Shown: in pieces, positions 8,049 to 16,110 of the stretch
Layout of the letters: every line of letters starts with the position of its first letter
Numbering within the stretch: position 1 is the stretch's first letter
Assembly: GCF_003860125.1 (NCBI RefSeq)
Contig: NZ_RQYL01000013.1
Coordinates: 1-64,000, forward strand
Length of the DNA: 64,000 nt
Reading direction: 5' to 3'
DNA from: Fretibacterium sp. OH1220_COT-178
Lineage (GTDB): Bacteria > Synergistota > Synergistia > Synergistales > Aminobacteriaceae
Program-made: the position numbers and the translations under genes
The notes under the pieces: generated by a model
What the model saw: only the letters and a program-made list of their open reading frames with translations
Told to the model about the DNA's origin: nothing
The model's database searches: none

Positions 8049-9820
8049 AGGTCCCGGCCAGGGGGCTTTCCCTCCCCCTGGCGCCGGGCGTGGATCTCCT
8101 GACGGCCCTGCGGTCCGCAGGACTTCGGGTCAACGCGGCCTGCGGGGGGCGGAGGACGTGCGGCAAGTGCAAGGTCCGCATACTCGACGGGACGGTCGAC
8201 CCCGCGAGCGGGGAGGAGCGGCGCTTTCTCTCCGAGGAGGAGCTGAGCGGCGGCGTACGCCTGGCCTGCTTCGTCCGCCCGAGGGGGGACGTCAGCGTCC
8301 TGCTCCCCGACGCGGAGGAAAGGGGACACCCGATCCTGACGGACGGCTTCGTCCCCGACTTCGCCTTCGACCCGCCCCTGCGGCGGGAGACCGTCGCCGT
8401 GAACGCCCCCACCCTCGAGGCCCCGCTCTCCCTGGACGAGCGCCTGGCCCAGGCGGCAGGACTGAGGACGATACCGATCGCCACCCTGAGGCGACTCCCC
8501 TCCGAGGGGACCCGGTTCTCCATTCTGACCCACGATGGGGAGTTTCTGACGGCGGAGCCCGAGGTCGGCGAAGGCCTCTTTGCCGCGGCGGTGGACATCG
8601 GGACGACCACGGTCGTCGCGTCGCTCATCGATATGGATACGGGGCTCGAGCTGGGCAGCGCCTCGGCCGTCAATCCGCAGAAGGAACATGGGCAGGACGT
8701 TCTGACCCGGATCACCTGGGTTCAGGAGACGGGGTCGGAGGGCGTCGACCGGATGCGGGGCGAGATCGTCCTGGCCGTCGAGGAACTGATCCTGTCCCTC
8801 TGCGAAGCCCGATCGATCCCGCCCCGACGGGTGCTCCAGCTCAACGTGGGGGCGAACGCGACCATGACCCACCTCCTGCTCGGCGTGGATCCCCGCTCGA
8901 TCGGCTGCTCCCCCTACGCGCCCCGGCTGAGGCACGAGCGGTACGAACGGGCCTCGGATCTGGGGTTCACACGCATCCATCCGGAGGCCCGGGTATTCTG
9001 CCTTCCGCAGATATCCTCCTTCGTCGGAGGGGATATCGTCGCCGGCATCGTCACGGCGGACCTGACGGGGACGCAGGACAACGTCCTGTTCATCGACATC
9101 GGGACGAACGGCGAGATGGTCCTCTCCCGAAGGGGGGAGCTCTTCGCCGCCTCCTGCGCGGCAGGGCCGGCCCTCGAGGGGATGAACATCGGCTGCGGGA
9201 TGCGCGCCCAGGAGGGGGCCGTCGAGGAGGCGTCCCTGCGGGAGGGCCGTCTGTCCCTGGCCACGATCGGGGGAAGGCCGCCTCTCGGCCTCTGCGGCAG
9301 CGGAATTCTGGCCGTCGTTCGGGAGTTCCTCTCGGCGGGCTTGATCACGAAGCGGGGCAACATCGCCCGCGCGGAGGAGGTGAGCGCGGAGCTGCGCCCG
9401 TTCATCGGGGAGGCGGGAGGGAAAAGGAGCCTTGTGCTGTGCGGCGGCCCCCCTTCCCTGTTCCTGACCCAGAGGGACGTGAGGCAGATCCAGCTGGCCA
9501 AGGGCGCCATCCTCTCCGGGGCCCTCTGCCTGGTCTCCGCCGCGGGACTGGCGCCGGACGAGGTGGACCGGGTCGTGATCGCCGGACAGTTCGGAAAGCA
9601 CCTGGCCCCGGAAAGCCTGGTCGGCGCAGGGCTGCTCCCAGCCTCCTTCGGGGATCGGATCCATTACATCGGAAATTCCAGCAAGACGGGAGCCTATCTT
9701 TCCCTGGTGTCCCGCGAGCATTACCACAGGATGACCCACGGCATCCGCCAGGTCCGCTACATCGAGTTGAGCACGCTCCCGGGCTACGACAGAACCTTTG
9801 CCGAAGCGCTGCTCTTTTGA
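8036..9820 (+). CDS. RACo/RamA-like ASKHA reductive activator of corrinoid proteins
   Basis: A 594-residue ATP-dependent activator that reduces an inactive cob(II)alamin back to the methyl-accepting cob(I) state. The N-terminal ferredoxin-like domain has the plant-type [2Fe-2S] pattern: Cys36, Cys42, Cys45 and Cys78 (AACGGRRTCGKC). The remainder is the ASKHA-like ATPase region, with AVDIGTTTVVAS near 190 and FIDIGTNGEMVL near 360. The start overlaps the preceding methyltransferase gene, which argues for coupled translation. Corrinoid methyl-transfer systems normally need such an activator, so this strongly supports the operon being a functioning methyl-transfer pathway. Confidence 0.92.
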   Translation: MHALKVPARGLSLPLAPGVDLLTALRSAGLRVNAACGGRRTCGKCKVRILDGTVDPASGEERRFLSEEELSGGVRLACFVRPRGDVSVLLPDAEERGHPILTDGFVPDFAFDPPLRRETVAVNAPTLEAPLSLDERLAQAAGLRTIPIATLRRLPSEGTRFSILTHDGEFLTAEPEVGEGLFAAAVDIGTTTVVASLIDMDTGLELGSASAVNPQKEHGQDVLTRITWVQETGSEGVDRMRGEIVLAVEELILSLCEARSIPPRRVLQLNVGANATMTHLLLGVDPRSIGCSPYAPRLRHERYERASDLGFTRIHPEARVFCLPQISSFVGGDIVAGIVTADLTGTQDNVLFIDIGTNGEMVLSRRGELFAASCAAGPALEGMNIGCGMRAQEGAVEEASLREGRLSLATIGGRPPLGLCGSGILAVVREFLSAGLITKRGNIARAEEVSAELRPFIGEAGGKRSLVLCGGPPSLFLTQRDVRQIQLAKGAILSGALCLVSAAGLAPDEVDRVVIAGQFGKHLAPESLVGAGLLPASFGDRIHYIGNSSKTGAYLSLVSREHYHRMTHGIRQVRYIELSTLPGYDRTFAEALLF

Positions 9821-9863
9821 GCGGGCGAACGGCCCGCATCGCCGGGCGGAGCGGTTCGCCCGC
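9821..9863 (+). other. Hairpin directly after the activator gene
   Basis: GCGGGCGAAC (9821-9830) and GTTCGCCCGC (9854-9863) form a perfect 10-bp stem with a 23-base GC-rich loop right after the stop codon. No T-run follows; a second small hairpin (GGCGG/CCGCC) lies 10 bases on. It may tune expression of the two downstream methyltransferase-like genes. Confidence 0.5.
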
Positions 9864-9935
9864 ATCGAAGGCAAGGCGGCTTCGTCCGCCGAGCCGGGGA
9901 GATCCGCCCGGCAGGAAACCGAGGGAGGGAGGATC

Positions 9936-10733
9936 GTGAAGATCTATCAATGCAAGTCTGAGGACGCGCCGAGCCTCGTCCCCGTCCTGCGGGAGCTGGG
10001 GCTGAGCTACGAGGAGACCCTGAGGGAGGGAGTGGCCCTCGCGCGTGCGGCGGAGGGGGTGCGGGAGAAAAACGGCATGGTCCACACCATGCTCCCCCTC
10101 TCGGAATGCCTGATGTCGGCCTGCCTGGGGGCCTCCATCAAATGGGATCCGGAGTACGGGGACCGCGTGGCCAGAGAGGCCTTCTCCGACTGGGAGGAGG
10201 CCGAGGCCTTCCGGTCAGAATCCATTGGTCGGGCCCTCCTGGAGCCCCTCTTCGAGGCCGTCGGGATGCTGAAGGAAAAGGGCGCCAGGATCGTCGTCGG
10301 CGTGACGGGGCCCATCTCCCTGCTCTCGGCCCTCCTTCCGACGGAGGAGGTCTATCGGGCCATGGCGAAGCGGAAGGATCCCTTCCCCAGGCTTTTAGGG
10401 ATCGTCGAGGACTTCGTCGCGGAGCACATCGAGCGGTTGGACGCACTCGGACCGGAGCTGATCTACCTCGTCGACACCCTCGGGTCCCTGGACCTCGTGG
10501 GGCCCCGTCTGTTCCGGCAGGTTTCCGGCCCCAGCTACCTGCGCGTGCTCAGACGGGCGGAGGCCCTGGCGACGCCCATCTACATGTGCCCCAAGAACAT
10601 GACGTCGCTCTTCTCCGTGGGGTTCCTGGAGAAGGCCGAGGACGGGAATCTTTGTGCGGGGCCATGCCTGGCCCGGAGGTTCCGGGAGCTGCGCTGGGGG
10701 AGGTGCCGCCTCGCCCCGGAGGCTCCGGCGTAG
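9936..10733 (+). CDS. Short UroD-fold protein, methyltransferase-like
   Basis: A 265-residue protein with weak but recognisable similarity to the UroD/MtaA fold, such as VGVTGPISLLSALLP near 121-135. It is about 80 residues shorter than its two neighbours. The expected His-x-Cys zinc motif is replaced by Tyr-Met-Cys (Cys218), with further cysteines at 240 and 244. It may be a degenerate or accessory subunit rather than a full enzyme. GTG 9936 is chosen because a GAGGGAGG site precedes it. It lies within the corrinoid operon, so a role in methyl transfer is likely but unproven. Confidence 0.6.
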   Translation: MKIYQCKSEDAPSLVPVLRELGLSYEETLREGVALARAAEGVREKNGMVHTMLPLSECLMSACLGASIKWDPEYGDRVAREAFSDWEEAEAFRSESIGRALLEPLFEAVGMLKEKGARIVVGVTGPISLLSALLPTEEVYRAMAKRKDPFPRLLGIVEDFVAEHIERLDALGPELIYLVDTLGSLDLVGPRLFRQVSGPSYLRVLRRAEALATPIYMCPKNMTSLFSVGFLEKAEDGNLCAGPCLARRFRELRWGRCRLAPEAPA

Positions 10734-10828
10734 CCTTTCGGGCTCCGGATCGTCGGCCGAGGACGCCGAAACGGCGTCCGGGCATCATGATTTTCCAGTT
10801 TTTCAATACGGAAAGGAGCGTTCGGGAC

Positions 10829-11911
10829 ATGAGCCATGCGGCAAAAAAAGGAACGGGGCCTGCGGCGGACCGGCAGGAACGCCTCAAGGTCTCCATCTCG
10901 CTGTGCGAGACGGCCATCACCCTCTTCGGCGTGAACACGAGGGATTACTATTTCAACGCCGACACCATGGCCGACGTCGAGGCGCGGTTCTGGGAGCGGT
11001 TCCGGCCGGACGGCGCGAGCATCTCCATCACGCTGCGCGGCATGGCGGAGGCCATGGGTTCCGTCATATCCTACAAGAACCACTGCATCCCCAGCGTGGA
11101 GACGCCGCGGGTCCGGGAACCCAAGGACGTCTACGGGCTCAGGGTCCCCGATCCCCTCAAGGACGGCCGTCTGCCCATCGTGCTGAACGCCCTCGTCAAG
11201 CTCCGGAAGAGGCTGGACGGAAAAATTGCCGTGGGCGCCGGAATGGCCGGCCCGGTGAGTGTCGCCATCGCCGTCTGCGGCGCGGAGAACTTCCTGCGCT
11301 GGACGCGCCGCCACCCCGAGGAGATCAAGCACATGATGGACATCATCGTGGAGGGGAACAATCGGTACATCGACGAGCTCGGCAAGCGCGGGATCGTCGG
11401 GCTCTCCTTCTCGGACCCCGTGGCCTCGACGGACCTGTTGGGCTACAAGCAGTTCCTCGAGTTCTCCCTCCCCTACTTCACGGCCAACGTGCGGTACGGC
11501 GGCAAGGTCCTGGGAAAGAATCCCGGCACCCACATCTGCGGACACACCAAGGGGATCTGGAAGGACATCGTGGGGTCCGGGGTTTCGAGCTTCAGCATCG
11601 ACAACGTGGAGGACCTGGCCGAGGCCAAGGAGATCATGGGGGACAGCATCGCCATCATCGGGAACGTGCCTCCGGTCAACGTCCTGAACCTGGGCGGGGA
11701 GGAGGATATCAGGAGATCCGTCGCGGAGTGCATCCTGAAGGGACACGACTCCCCCAAGGGCTACGCCCTGGGATCCGGCTGCCAGGTGCCCCTTTTCACC
11801 CCCGCGGAGAACATCGACGCCTACATCCGGTGGGGAAAGGAGTTGGGTAAATTGCCCATCGACGTCGAAAGGCTGCAGCGCATCGCGGCCGGCGAGGAGG
11901 GCGCCGCGTGA
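10829..11911 (+). CDS. UroD-fold corrinoid methyltransferase
   Basis: A 360-residue MtaA/MtbA-type methyltransferase. The zinc ligands are visible in THICGHT (His235, Cys237, with His239 nearby) and Cys318 in GSGCQVP. The fold signature GAGMAGPVSVA lies near 136-146. ATG 10829 follows AAAGGAG by ten bases; an in-frame ATG at 10788 lacks one. This is the last gene of the operon that begins with the TRAP transporter. With no MttB, MtmB or MtaB homologue in the window, one of the UroD-like proteins probably acts on the methylated substrate itself. Confidence 0.82.
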   Translation: MSHAAKKGTGPAADRQERLKVSISLCETAITLFGVNTRDYYFNADTMADVEARFWERFRPDGASISITLRGMAEAMGSVISYKNHCIPSVETPRVREPKDVYGLRVPDPLKDGRLPIVLNALVKLRKRLDGKIAVGAGMAGPVSVAIAVCGAENFLRWTRRHPEEIKHMMDIIVEGNNRYIDELGKRGIVGLSFSDPVASTDLLGYKQFLEFSLPYFTANVRYGGKVLGKNPGTHICGHTKGIWKDIVGSGVSSFSIDNVEDLAEAKEIMGDSIAIIGNVPPVNVLNLGGEEDIRRSVAECILKGHDSPKGYALGSGCQVPLFTPAENIDAYIRWGKELGKLPIDVERLQRIAAGEEGAA

Positions 11912-11980
11912 GCGGCGGTGCCCCCGAAAAATCCCGGAGCCCCGTACCCTGACTGGGTGCTCGTATTCCCGCCGCGGGCC

Positions 11981-12017
11981 GGATGGCCGGGGGATCTGCA
12001 CAGGCCCCCGGCCATCC
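11981..12017. terminator. Convergent terminator-like hairpin
   Basis: A perfect 13-bp stem, GGATGGCCGGGGG and CCCCCGGCCATCC, with an 11-base loop lies between the + strand methyl-transfer operon and the - strand redox genes. Neither side has a clear T-run, so termination may need a factor. Confidence 0.55.
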
Positions 12018-12043
12018 TTCGACGAAAAAACGGCGGAGGCCGG

Positions 12044-13672
12044 TCAAATTTCGTCCAGAAGCTGCTGGATGCTCTTCTTTCCGAAAATCACCTTGTCGTC
12101 GTCGACCACGAGGCAAGGGACGCTCATCACGTTATACCGTTCCTTCAGCGCTCCAAAGTGGTTGATGTCGTACACGTCCGCCGTCACCAACGGATTCAGC
12201 GACGCAATCTGCTGGGCGGCTGCAACCAGCTCCGGACACATCGTACAGGAGAGGGAGATCAGGATTTTCATATCGATCTTTCTGTCGATCCCCCGAACCC
12301 GCCCCCTCGTCTCCTCGTCCAGGGGCTGCCCCGGTCCGGAGGCATTGTAGAGCCCCAGCATGAAGGAGGTGAATTCGTGCCCGCCGGGCACGCCGTGAAA
12401 GGCCAGGCCCGTCTCCGTACCATCCTCCCTCAAAATCCTGACACAGGGCAGCTCCGAGGATGCCATCCCCTCGCCCGTCGACACGGTCAGCTTGTCCGTC
12501 AGTTGCGCCAGCTCCTCCATATAATTCCGGAGCTCGTGCGAGACGGGCCGGGAATCGAGGTAGAGCTTCAGGATCAAGTTCCGCTCCATCCGGGAAAAGA
12601 TGACGTCCATCTGCTGACGCATATCCGGAGAGAACAGGCCGCCTGCCGAAGGCTGAGGGGCCTCGCCCTTCGCCTCCGGGGCCGGAGCGGCCTCCCTGCG
12701 GACCGGCTTGAGCGGGTGGATGCCCGTCTTGGCCTGCATCGCCGCCGCATACCGCTCCAGCTCCGTCGCCGCCGTGGCCCCATCGCCAACGGCGGTAACG
12801 ACCTGCCGCAGGTTTTTCACGCAGACGTCCCCCGCCGCGTAGACGCCGTCCAGACCGGTCTTCTGGTTGCGGTCGGTGACGACATAGCCCTGCGGGTCGA
12901 GCTCCACTTTGCCCTTGACCAGCTCCGTGGCCGGCACATAACCGGCGAACACGAACACGCCAAAGGTGTCGTTCCCCTCCGTCGAGAACACGGTCTCCTC
13001 TCCGGTCCGGGAGTTCCTGTAGCGGATCCTGCGAAGGGCGGTGTCGCCCGACACCTCCTCCACCTGCGTGTTCGTCAGCACCGTAATCCGGGGATGGTCC
13101 CGCGCCTCCTGTGCCGTGGCCCCCGCGCAGGAAAAGTCGTTCCCGCGGATCAGCACCGTCACATGGCTGGCGTATCGGGTCAGGAAAACGCTCTCCTCCG
13201 CCGCGGCAAAGCCGCCGCCGACGACAAAAACCTCCTTGCCCGTGAAAAACTCGCCGTCGCACGTGGCGCAATAGGCCACGCCGCGGCCGCGGAATTCCGC
13301 CTCGCCGGGGAAGCCGAGCATCCGCGGATGGGCGCCGGTCGCGATCAGCACGCCGAAACAGGAGTAGACGCCCCGATCCGTATGGACCTTTTTGACATCC
13401 CCATCCAACTCCAGGCCCACGACCTCCGCCATCAGGAACTCGGCGCCGAAGTTCTCCGCCTGAACGCGCATGGCCTCGGTCAAGCTTTTTCCATCCGCCC
13501 GCCCGACCCCGGGGTAGTTCACGACCTCGGAGGTGATCGTAATCTGACCGCCGAAGGCCTCCTTTTCAACGATCAGGACACGGTAACAGGCACGGGCGAG
13601 GTAGAGGCCTGCCGTCAAACCGGCAGGCCCCCCTCCCACTACAACGACATCATAAAAGTTCCGGTCGTCCAT
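12044..13672 (-). CDS. Thioredoxin-reductase-like flavoprotein with C-terminal AhpF-NTD-like module
   Basis: A 542-residue NAD(P)H-dependent disulfide reductase expected to recycle the peroxiredoxin encoded just upstream. The FAD site VVVGGGPAGLTAG is at 9-22 and the redox pair C135-A-T-C138 is in the reductase half. After an Ala/Pro/Glu-rich linker (about 320-350) comes a double thioredoxin-fold part ending with the pair C476-T-M-C479. AhpF carries that module at its N-terminus; here it is at the C-terminus. ATG 13672 shares one base with the AhpC stop (TGATG), so the two are translationally coupled. The role as AhpC reductase is inferred from this pairing. Confidence 0.85.
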   Translation of the reverse strand: MDDRNFYDVVVVGGGPAGLTAGLYLARACYRVLIVEKEAFGGQITITSEVVNYPGVGRADGKSLTEAMRVQAENFGAEFLMAEVVGLELDGDVKKVHTDRGVYSCFGVLIATGAHPRMLGFPGEAEFRGRGVAYCATCDGEFFTGKEVFVVGGGFAAAEESVFLTRYASHVTVLIRGNDFSCAGATAQEARDHPRITVLTNTQVEEVSGDTALRRIRYRNSRTGEETVFSTEGNDTFGVFVFAGYVPATELVKGKVELDPQGYVVTDRNQKTGLDGVYAAGDVCVKNLRQVVTAVGDGATAATELERYAAAMQAKTGIHPLKPVRREAAPAPEAKGEAPQPSAGGLFSPDMRQQMDVIFSRMERNLILKLYLDSRPVSHELRNYMEELAQLTDKLTVSTGEGMASSELPCVRILREDGTETGLAFHGVPGGHEFTSFMLGLYNASGPGQPLDEETRGRVRGIDRKIDMKILISLSCTMCPELVAAAQQIASLNPLVTADVYDINHFGALKERYNVMSVPCLVVDDDKVIFGKKSIQQLLDEI

Positions 13673-14235
13673 CAGAGCTTGCCAACCAGATCGAGGCTGG
13701 GCTTCAAGGTATCCGCACCGGGCTGCCACTTGGCCGGGCAGACCTGATCCCCATGCTGGGCCACAAACTGGCAGGCCTGCAGGCGGCGGAACAGCTCATC
13801 GACATTACGGCCCACGTTGCCGGCATTGACCTCGTACACCACGATCTTTCCATCAGGATTGACGATAAAGCTGCCGCGCTCCGCCAGGCCAACCTCCTCG
13901 ATCAGCACGTTGAAGTCCCTGCTCAGCGCGTGGGTGGGGTCCGCCAGCATCGGATAGGAGATCTTGCCGATGCGCTCGGACCCGTCATGCCAGGCTTTAT
14001 GGACAAAATGGGTGTCCGTGGAAACGGAGTAGACCTCGCAGCCCGCCTTCTTGAAATCGGCGTACTTGTTCTGAAGGTCCTCGAGCTCCGTGGGGCAGAC
14101 GAAGGTAAAGTCCGCAGGGTAGAAGAAGAAAACGCTCCACTTACCCAGGATATCCGCCTTCGTCACGGTCTTGAACTCACCGTTGTGGTAGGCCTGAACC
14201 TTAAAATCGCTCACTTCTTTGTTGATCATGGACAT
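13672..14235 (-). CDS. ahpC: Alkyl hydroperoxide reductase subunit C (2-Cys peroxiredoxin)
   Basis: A 187-residue typical 2-Cys peroxiredoxin that reduces peroxides. The peroxidatic Cys47 is in FTFVCPTEL and the resolving Cys166 in QVCPAKW, both at family positions. A strong AGGAGG precedes the ATG. The gene overlaps the flavoprotein gene downstream and follows a PerR-like regulator gene on the same strand, so the set behaves as a peroxide-response unit. It is a useful Cys-containing comparison for the selenocysteine peroxiredoxin at 15012-15626. Confidence 0.95.
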   Translation of the reverse strand: MSMINKEVSDFKVQAYHNGEFKTVTKADILGKWSVFFFYPADFTFVCPTELEDLQNKYADFKKAGCEVYSVSTDTHFVHKAWHDGSERIGKISYPMLADPTHALSRDFNVLIEEVGLAERGSFIVNPDGKIVVYEVNAGNVGRNVDELFRRLQACQFVAQHGDQVCPAKWQPGADTLKPSLDLVGKL

Positions 14236-14337
14236 CGGAAAATCCTCCTTTGGATCAGTTCGTCAGTTTACCCGACTTGCCGTTTTATTGCAGGGCGGGA
14301 GCCCTCGTGTACAGCAGGCCCGCCCGGTCAATCCCTC

Positions 14338-14721
14338 TCACTGCTTCCGTTCCGTGGGGCATGCCCTTCCCCGGCACTCCTTGCAGACATAGGACAGTTT
14401 CAAATCGTAAGATTCGATATCCAGGCCGGTCTCCGCCTTCAGTTGCTCCGTGAGGTCGCCCAGGAAGACGTCCTGGATCCTCCCGCAACACCGGCAAAGC
14501 AGGTGATCGTGCCGCGAATTGCGGTCGTAACGGTCCGGCTGGCCCTCGACGCTCACCCTTCGAATCAGCCCCTGTGCGGAGAGCGCGTTGAGGTTGTTGT
14601 AGATTGTGGCCATGACGATAGAGGAGTGCTGTTTTTTCATCTCGAGGAAAATCCGCTCCGCGGTCATGTGCGTACCGGCCCTGTTCACGAGCTCCAAAAT
14701 ACCGTTGCCGTACCTGCCCAT
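14338..14721 (-). CDS. Fur-family regulator, PerR-like
   Basis: A 127-residue winged-helix metalloregulator. The helix-turn-helix region includes MATIYNNLNALSAQGLIRRV, and the structural zinc site has the two CxxC-type motifs CRCC and CKEC plus a later Cys. Position between two peroxiredoxin genes favours PerR (peroxide sensing) over Fur (iron). ATG 14721 is used; the frame opens at a TTG nine bases earlier. Its own promoter overlaps an AT-rich partial palindrome, consistent with autorepression. A GGGCGGG/CCCGCCC hairpin in the gap before ahpC may attenuate read-through. Confidence 0.85.
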   Translation of the reverse strand: MGRYGNGILELVNRAGTHMTAERIFLEMKKQHSSIVMATIYNNLNALSAQGLIRRVSVEGQPDRYDRNSRHDHLLCRCCGRIQDVFLGDLTEQLKAETGLDIESYDLKLSYVCKECRGRACPTERKQ

Positions 14722-14735
14722 AGCCCCCAAAATAG

Positions 14736-14779
14736 AATTGATTTAAATCTAATTTACCCTATAGATATCAATTCGTCAA
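14736..14779 (-). promoter_or_regulatory. Promoter and likely Fur/PerR-type operator
   Basis: Read on the minus strand, TTGACG (14779-14774), a 17-base spacer and TAAATT (14756-14751) form a promoter for the regulator gene. The palindrome GATTTAAATC (14740-14749), set in AATT-flanked AT-rich sequence, covers the expected start point. It is not a perfect match to the Per or Fur box consensus as I know them. Confidence 0.55.
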
Positions 14780-14933
14780 GCACTTTTTTCTCCCCTTGGC
14801 GACGTTCAGGGACAGAAATATTTTTGTTGCGGAGACAGCACCGGACATAACTTCCCCGGGGAAAGAGAACGAAGCCTGGAGCGATGGTCAACGGGAATGA
14901 ACCACGCGCGGATGCGCCCCGCCTCGATGGAGG

Positions 14934-14971
14934 AAAAAGCGAGAGGCACCGGGCTCTCTCGCCCGGCGCCT
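14934..14971 (-). terminator. Intrinsic terminator of the selenoprotein peroxiredoxin gene
   Basis: On the minus strand, AGGC-x-CCGGGC type arms (14971-14961 and 14954-14944) form a hairpin with one mismatch and a six-base loop. After three bases and GC comes a run of five T (14938-14934). It lies 40 bases after the stop codon at 15012. Confidence 0.75.
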
Positions 14972-15011
14972 CCCATAAATTAAAGTACGGTTCAATCCAT
15001 CGCGATCCTAT

Positions 15012-15626
15012 CTACTTCTTGAGGGTTCTCCAGATCTTACCCGAATTTTCATAGCTGGGGTCCAGGGTCTCCCTACCGGGAGTCCAGGACGCGGGGACGA
15101 CCTTGCCCGTCTTGGCGTGCTCCTGAAGCGCCTGAATGCCGCGTATGATCTCGTCGGCGTTACGCCCCAGAGGAGGGACGTTGACGGACAGCCAGTTGAC
15201 GACTCCGTCGGGGTCGATGACCACGGTCGCACGGATGTCCACTCCGGCGGCCGGGACGTAGGCTCCATAAACATCGCCCAAGACCCCGCCCGGGTCCGTG
15301 AGCATGGGGAAGGGAACGCAATCCTTCATGCAGTCGATATTGCAGAGTTCGAAATCGTGCCAGTTCTTGTGAACAAACTTACTGTCCGTGCTGATCAGCA
15401 GGACCTGAACGCCCATCGCCTCGAAATCCTTTGCCCGCTCTGCCAGAGCGGTCAGCTCCGTGGGTCAAACGTAGGTGAAATCCCCCGGATAGAAAAAGAG
15501 CAAAACCCACTTCTTGGCGTAATCCGAAAGTCTGAAAGTGTCAAAAGCCTTTTTGAAATACCCCTCGGCCGTGAAGTCCGGCGCCTTCTCGCCAACCCGG
15601 ACCCTGTTGCTGCAACAACCTTCCAT
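15012..15626 (-). CDS. prxU: Selenocysteine-containing peroxiredoxin (in-frame UGA)
   Basis: A 204-residue peroxiredoxin if the in-frame TGA at 15467-15465 is read as selenocysteine (residue 54). The TGA sits exactly where AhpC has its peroxidatic Cys: FTYV-U-PTEL here, FTFVCPTEL in the Cys paralogue 1.3 kb away. Homology continues on both sides, so this is not a pseudogene stop. ATG 15626 has a perfect AGGAGG. A SECIS-like hairpin starts 13 bases after the TGA. The usual C-terminal resolving Cys is absent (KVVPASW, where AhpC has QVCPAKW); other cysteines at 4, 5, 95, 99 and 103 could serve. A gene caller that treats TGA as stop would report only the 134-residue fragment from 15416. Confidence 0.88.
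15435..15467 (-). promoter_or_regulatory. UGA codon plus bacterial SECIS-like hairpin
   Basis: The UGA occupies 15467-15465. After 13 bases the minus strand reads CCGCTCT-GGC-AGAGCGG (15451-15435), a perfect 7-bp stem with a G-containing tight loop. Distance and loop G fit what SelB needs in bacterial selenoprotein mRNAs. Confidence 0.8.
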
Positions 15627-16110
15627 GACAACCCCTCCTTGAAATAAACACGAAGACCAAAATTACACTAAACTACTTGGTATTCTATCGCTCCCGCAAA
15701 ACACGGGGACCGTCAAAAATACCTAGTTCAAACCCACGAACGGATTACCTCAGGAAGCCTTCGACGACCTCGGACCATTGATCTAACAATATCCGTTCTG
15801 AACGTACTTCTTCCGCCCCTAGCGCTGGAGCCCCCCTCAGACCTTGACAAGGGATAAGACCCCAATTATTATTTGTTTGCTTAGAAAAACAATTTAATGG
15901 ATCGACAAATCTCTGCTGCTGTTTTTCAAGCTTTGTCGCTGTATTTTTGTTTTGCCTCGATGATTTTTGTTTCTCTAGCTTACCCAACGATGGGAGGAGG
16001 GAGTTTGCATCCTAAGTCGTTAGGTGGGCGGAGCAGTTATGGAGCCGAAATCTTCGGGCTCCGACATGACGCAGCGGATGCGCGGCATCCGGAAAGGAAG
16101 GATCGGCACA
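15627..16110. other. Intergenic region between divergent genes
   Basis: 484 bases, more AT-rich than the surroundings, lie between the divergently transcribed peroxiredoxin and surface-protein genes and should hold both promoters. I could not pick a convincing -35/-10 pair for either. A minus-strand open frame of 80 codons (15745-15987) has an unusual, polar, Gln/Asn/Lys-rich translation and no good ribosome site, so I do not call it a gene. Confidence 0.6.

Noticed and set aside
15012-15626. Peroxiredoxin pseudogene with a premature stop
   Set aside because: The stop is exactly at the catalytic Cys codon, homology is intact on both sides, and a SECIS-like hairpin follows. Selenocysteine explains all of this better.
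15745-15987. Minus-strand 80-codon open frame
   Set aside because: Low-complexity Gln/Asn/Lys translation, no good ribosome site, and a position inside a divergent promoter region.
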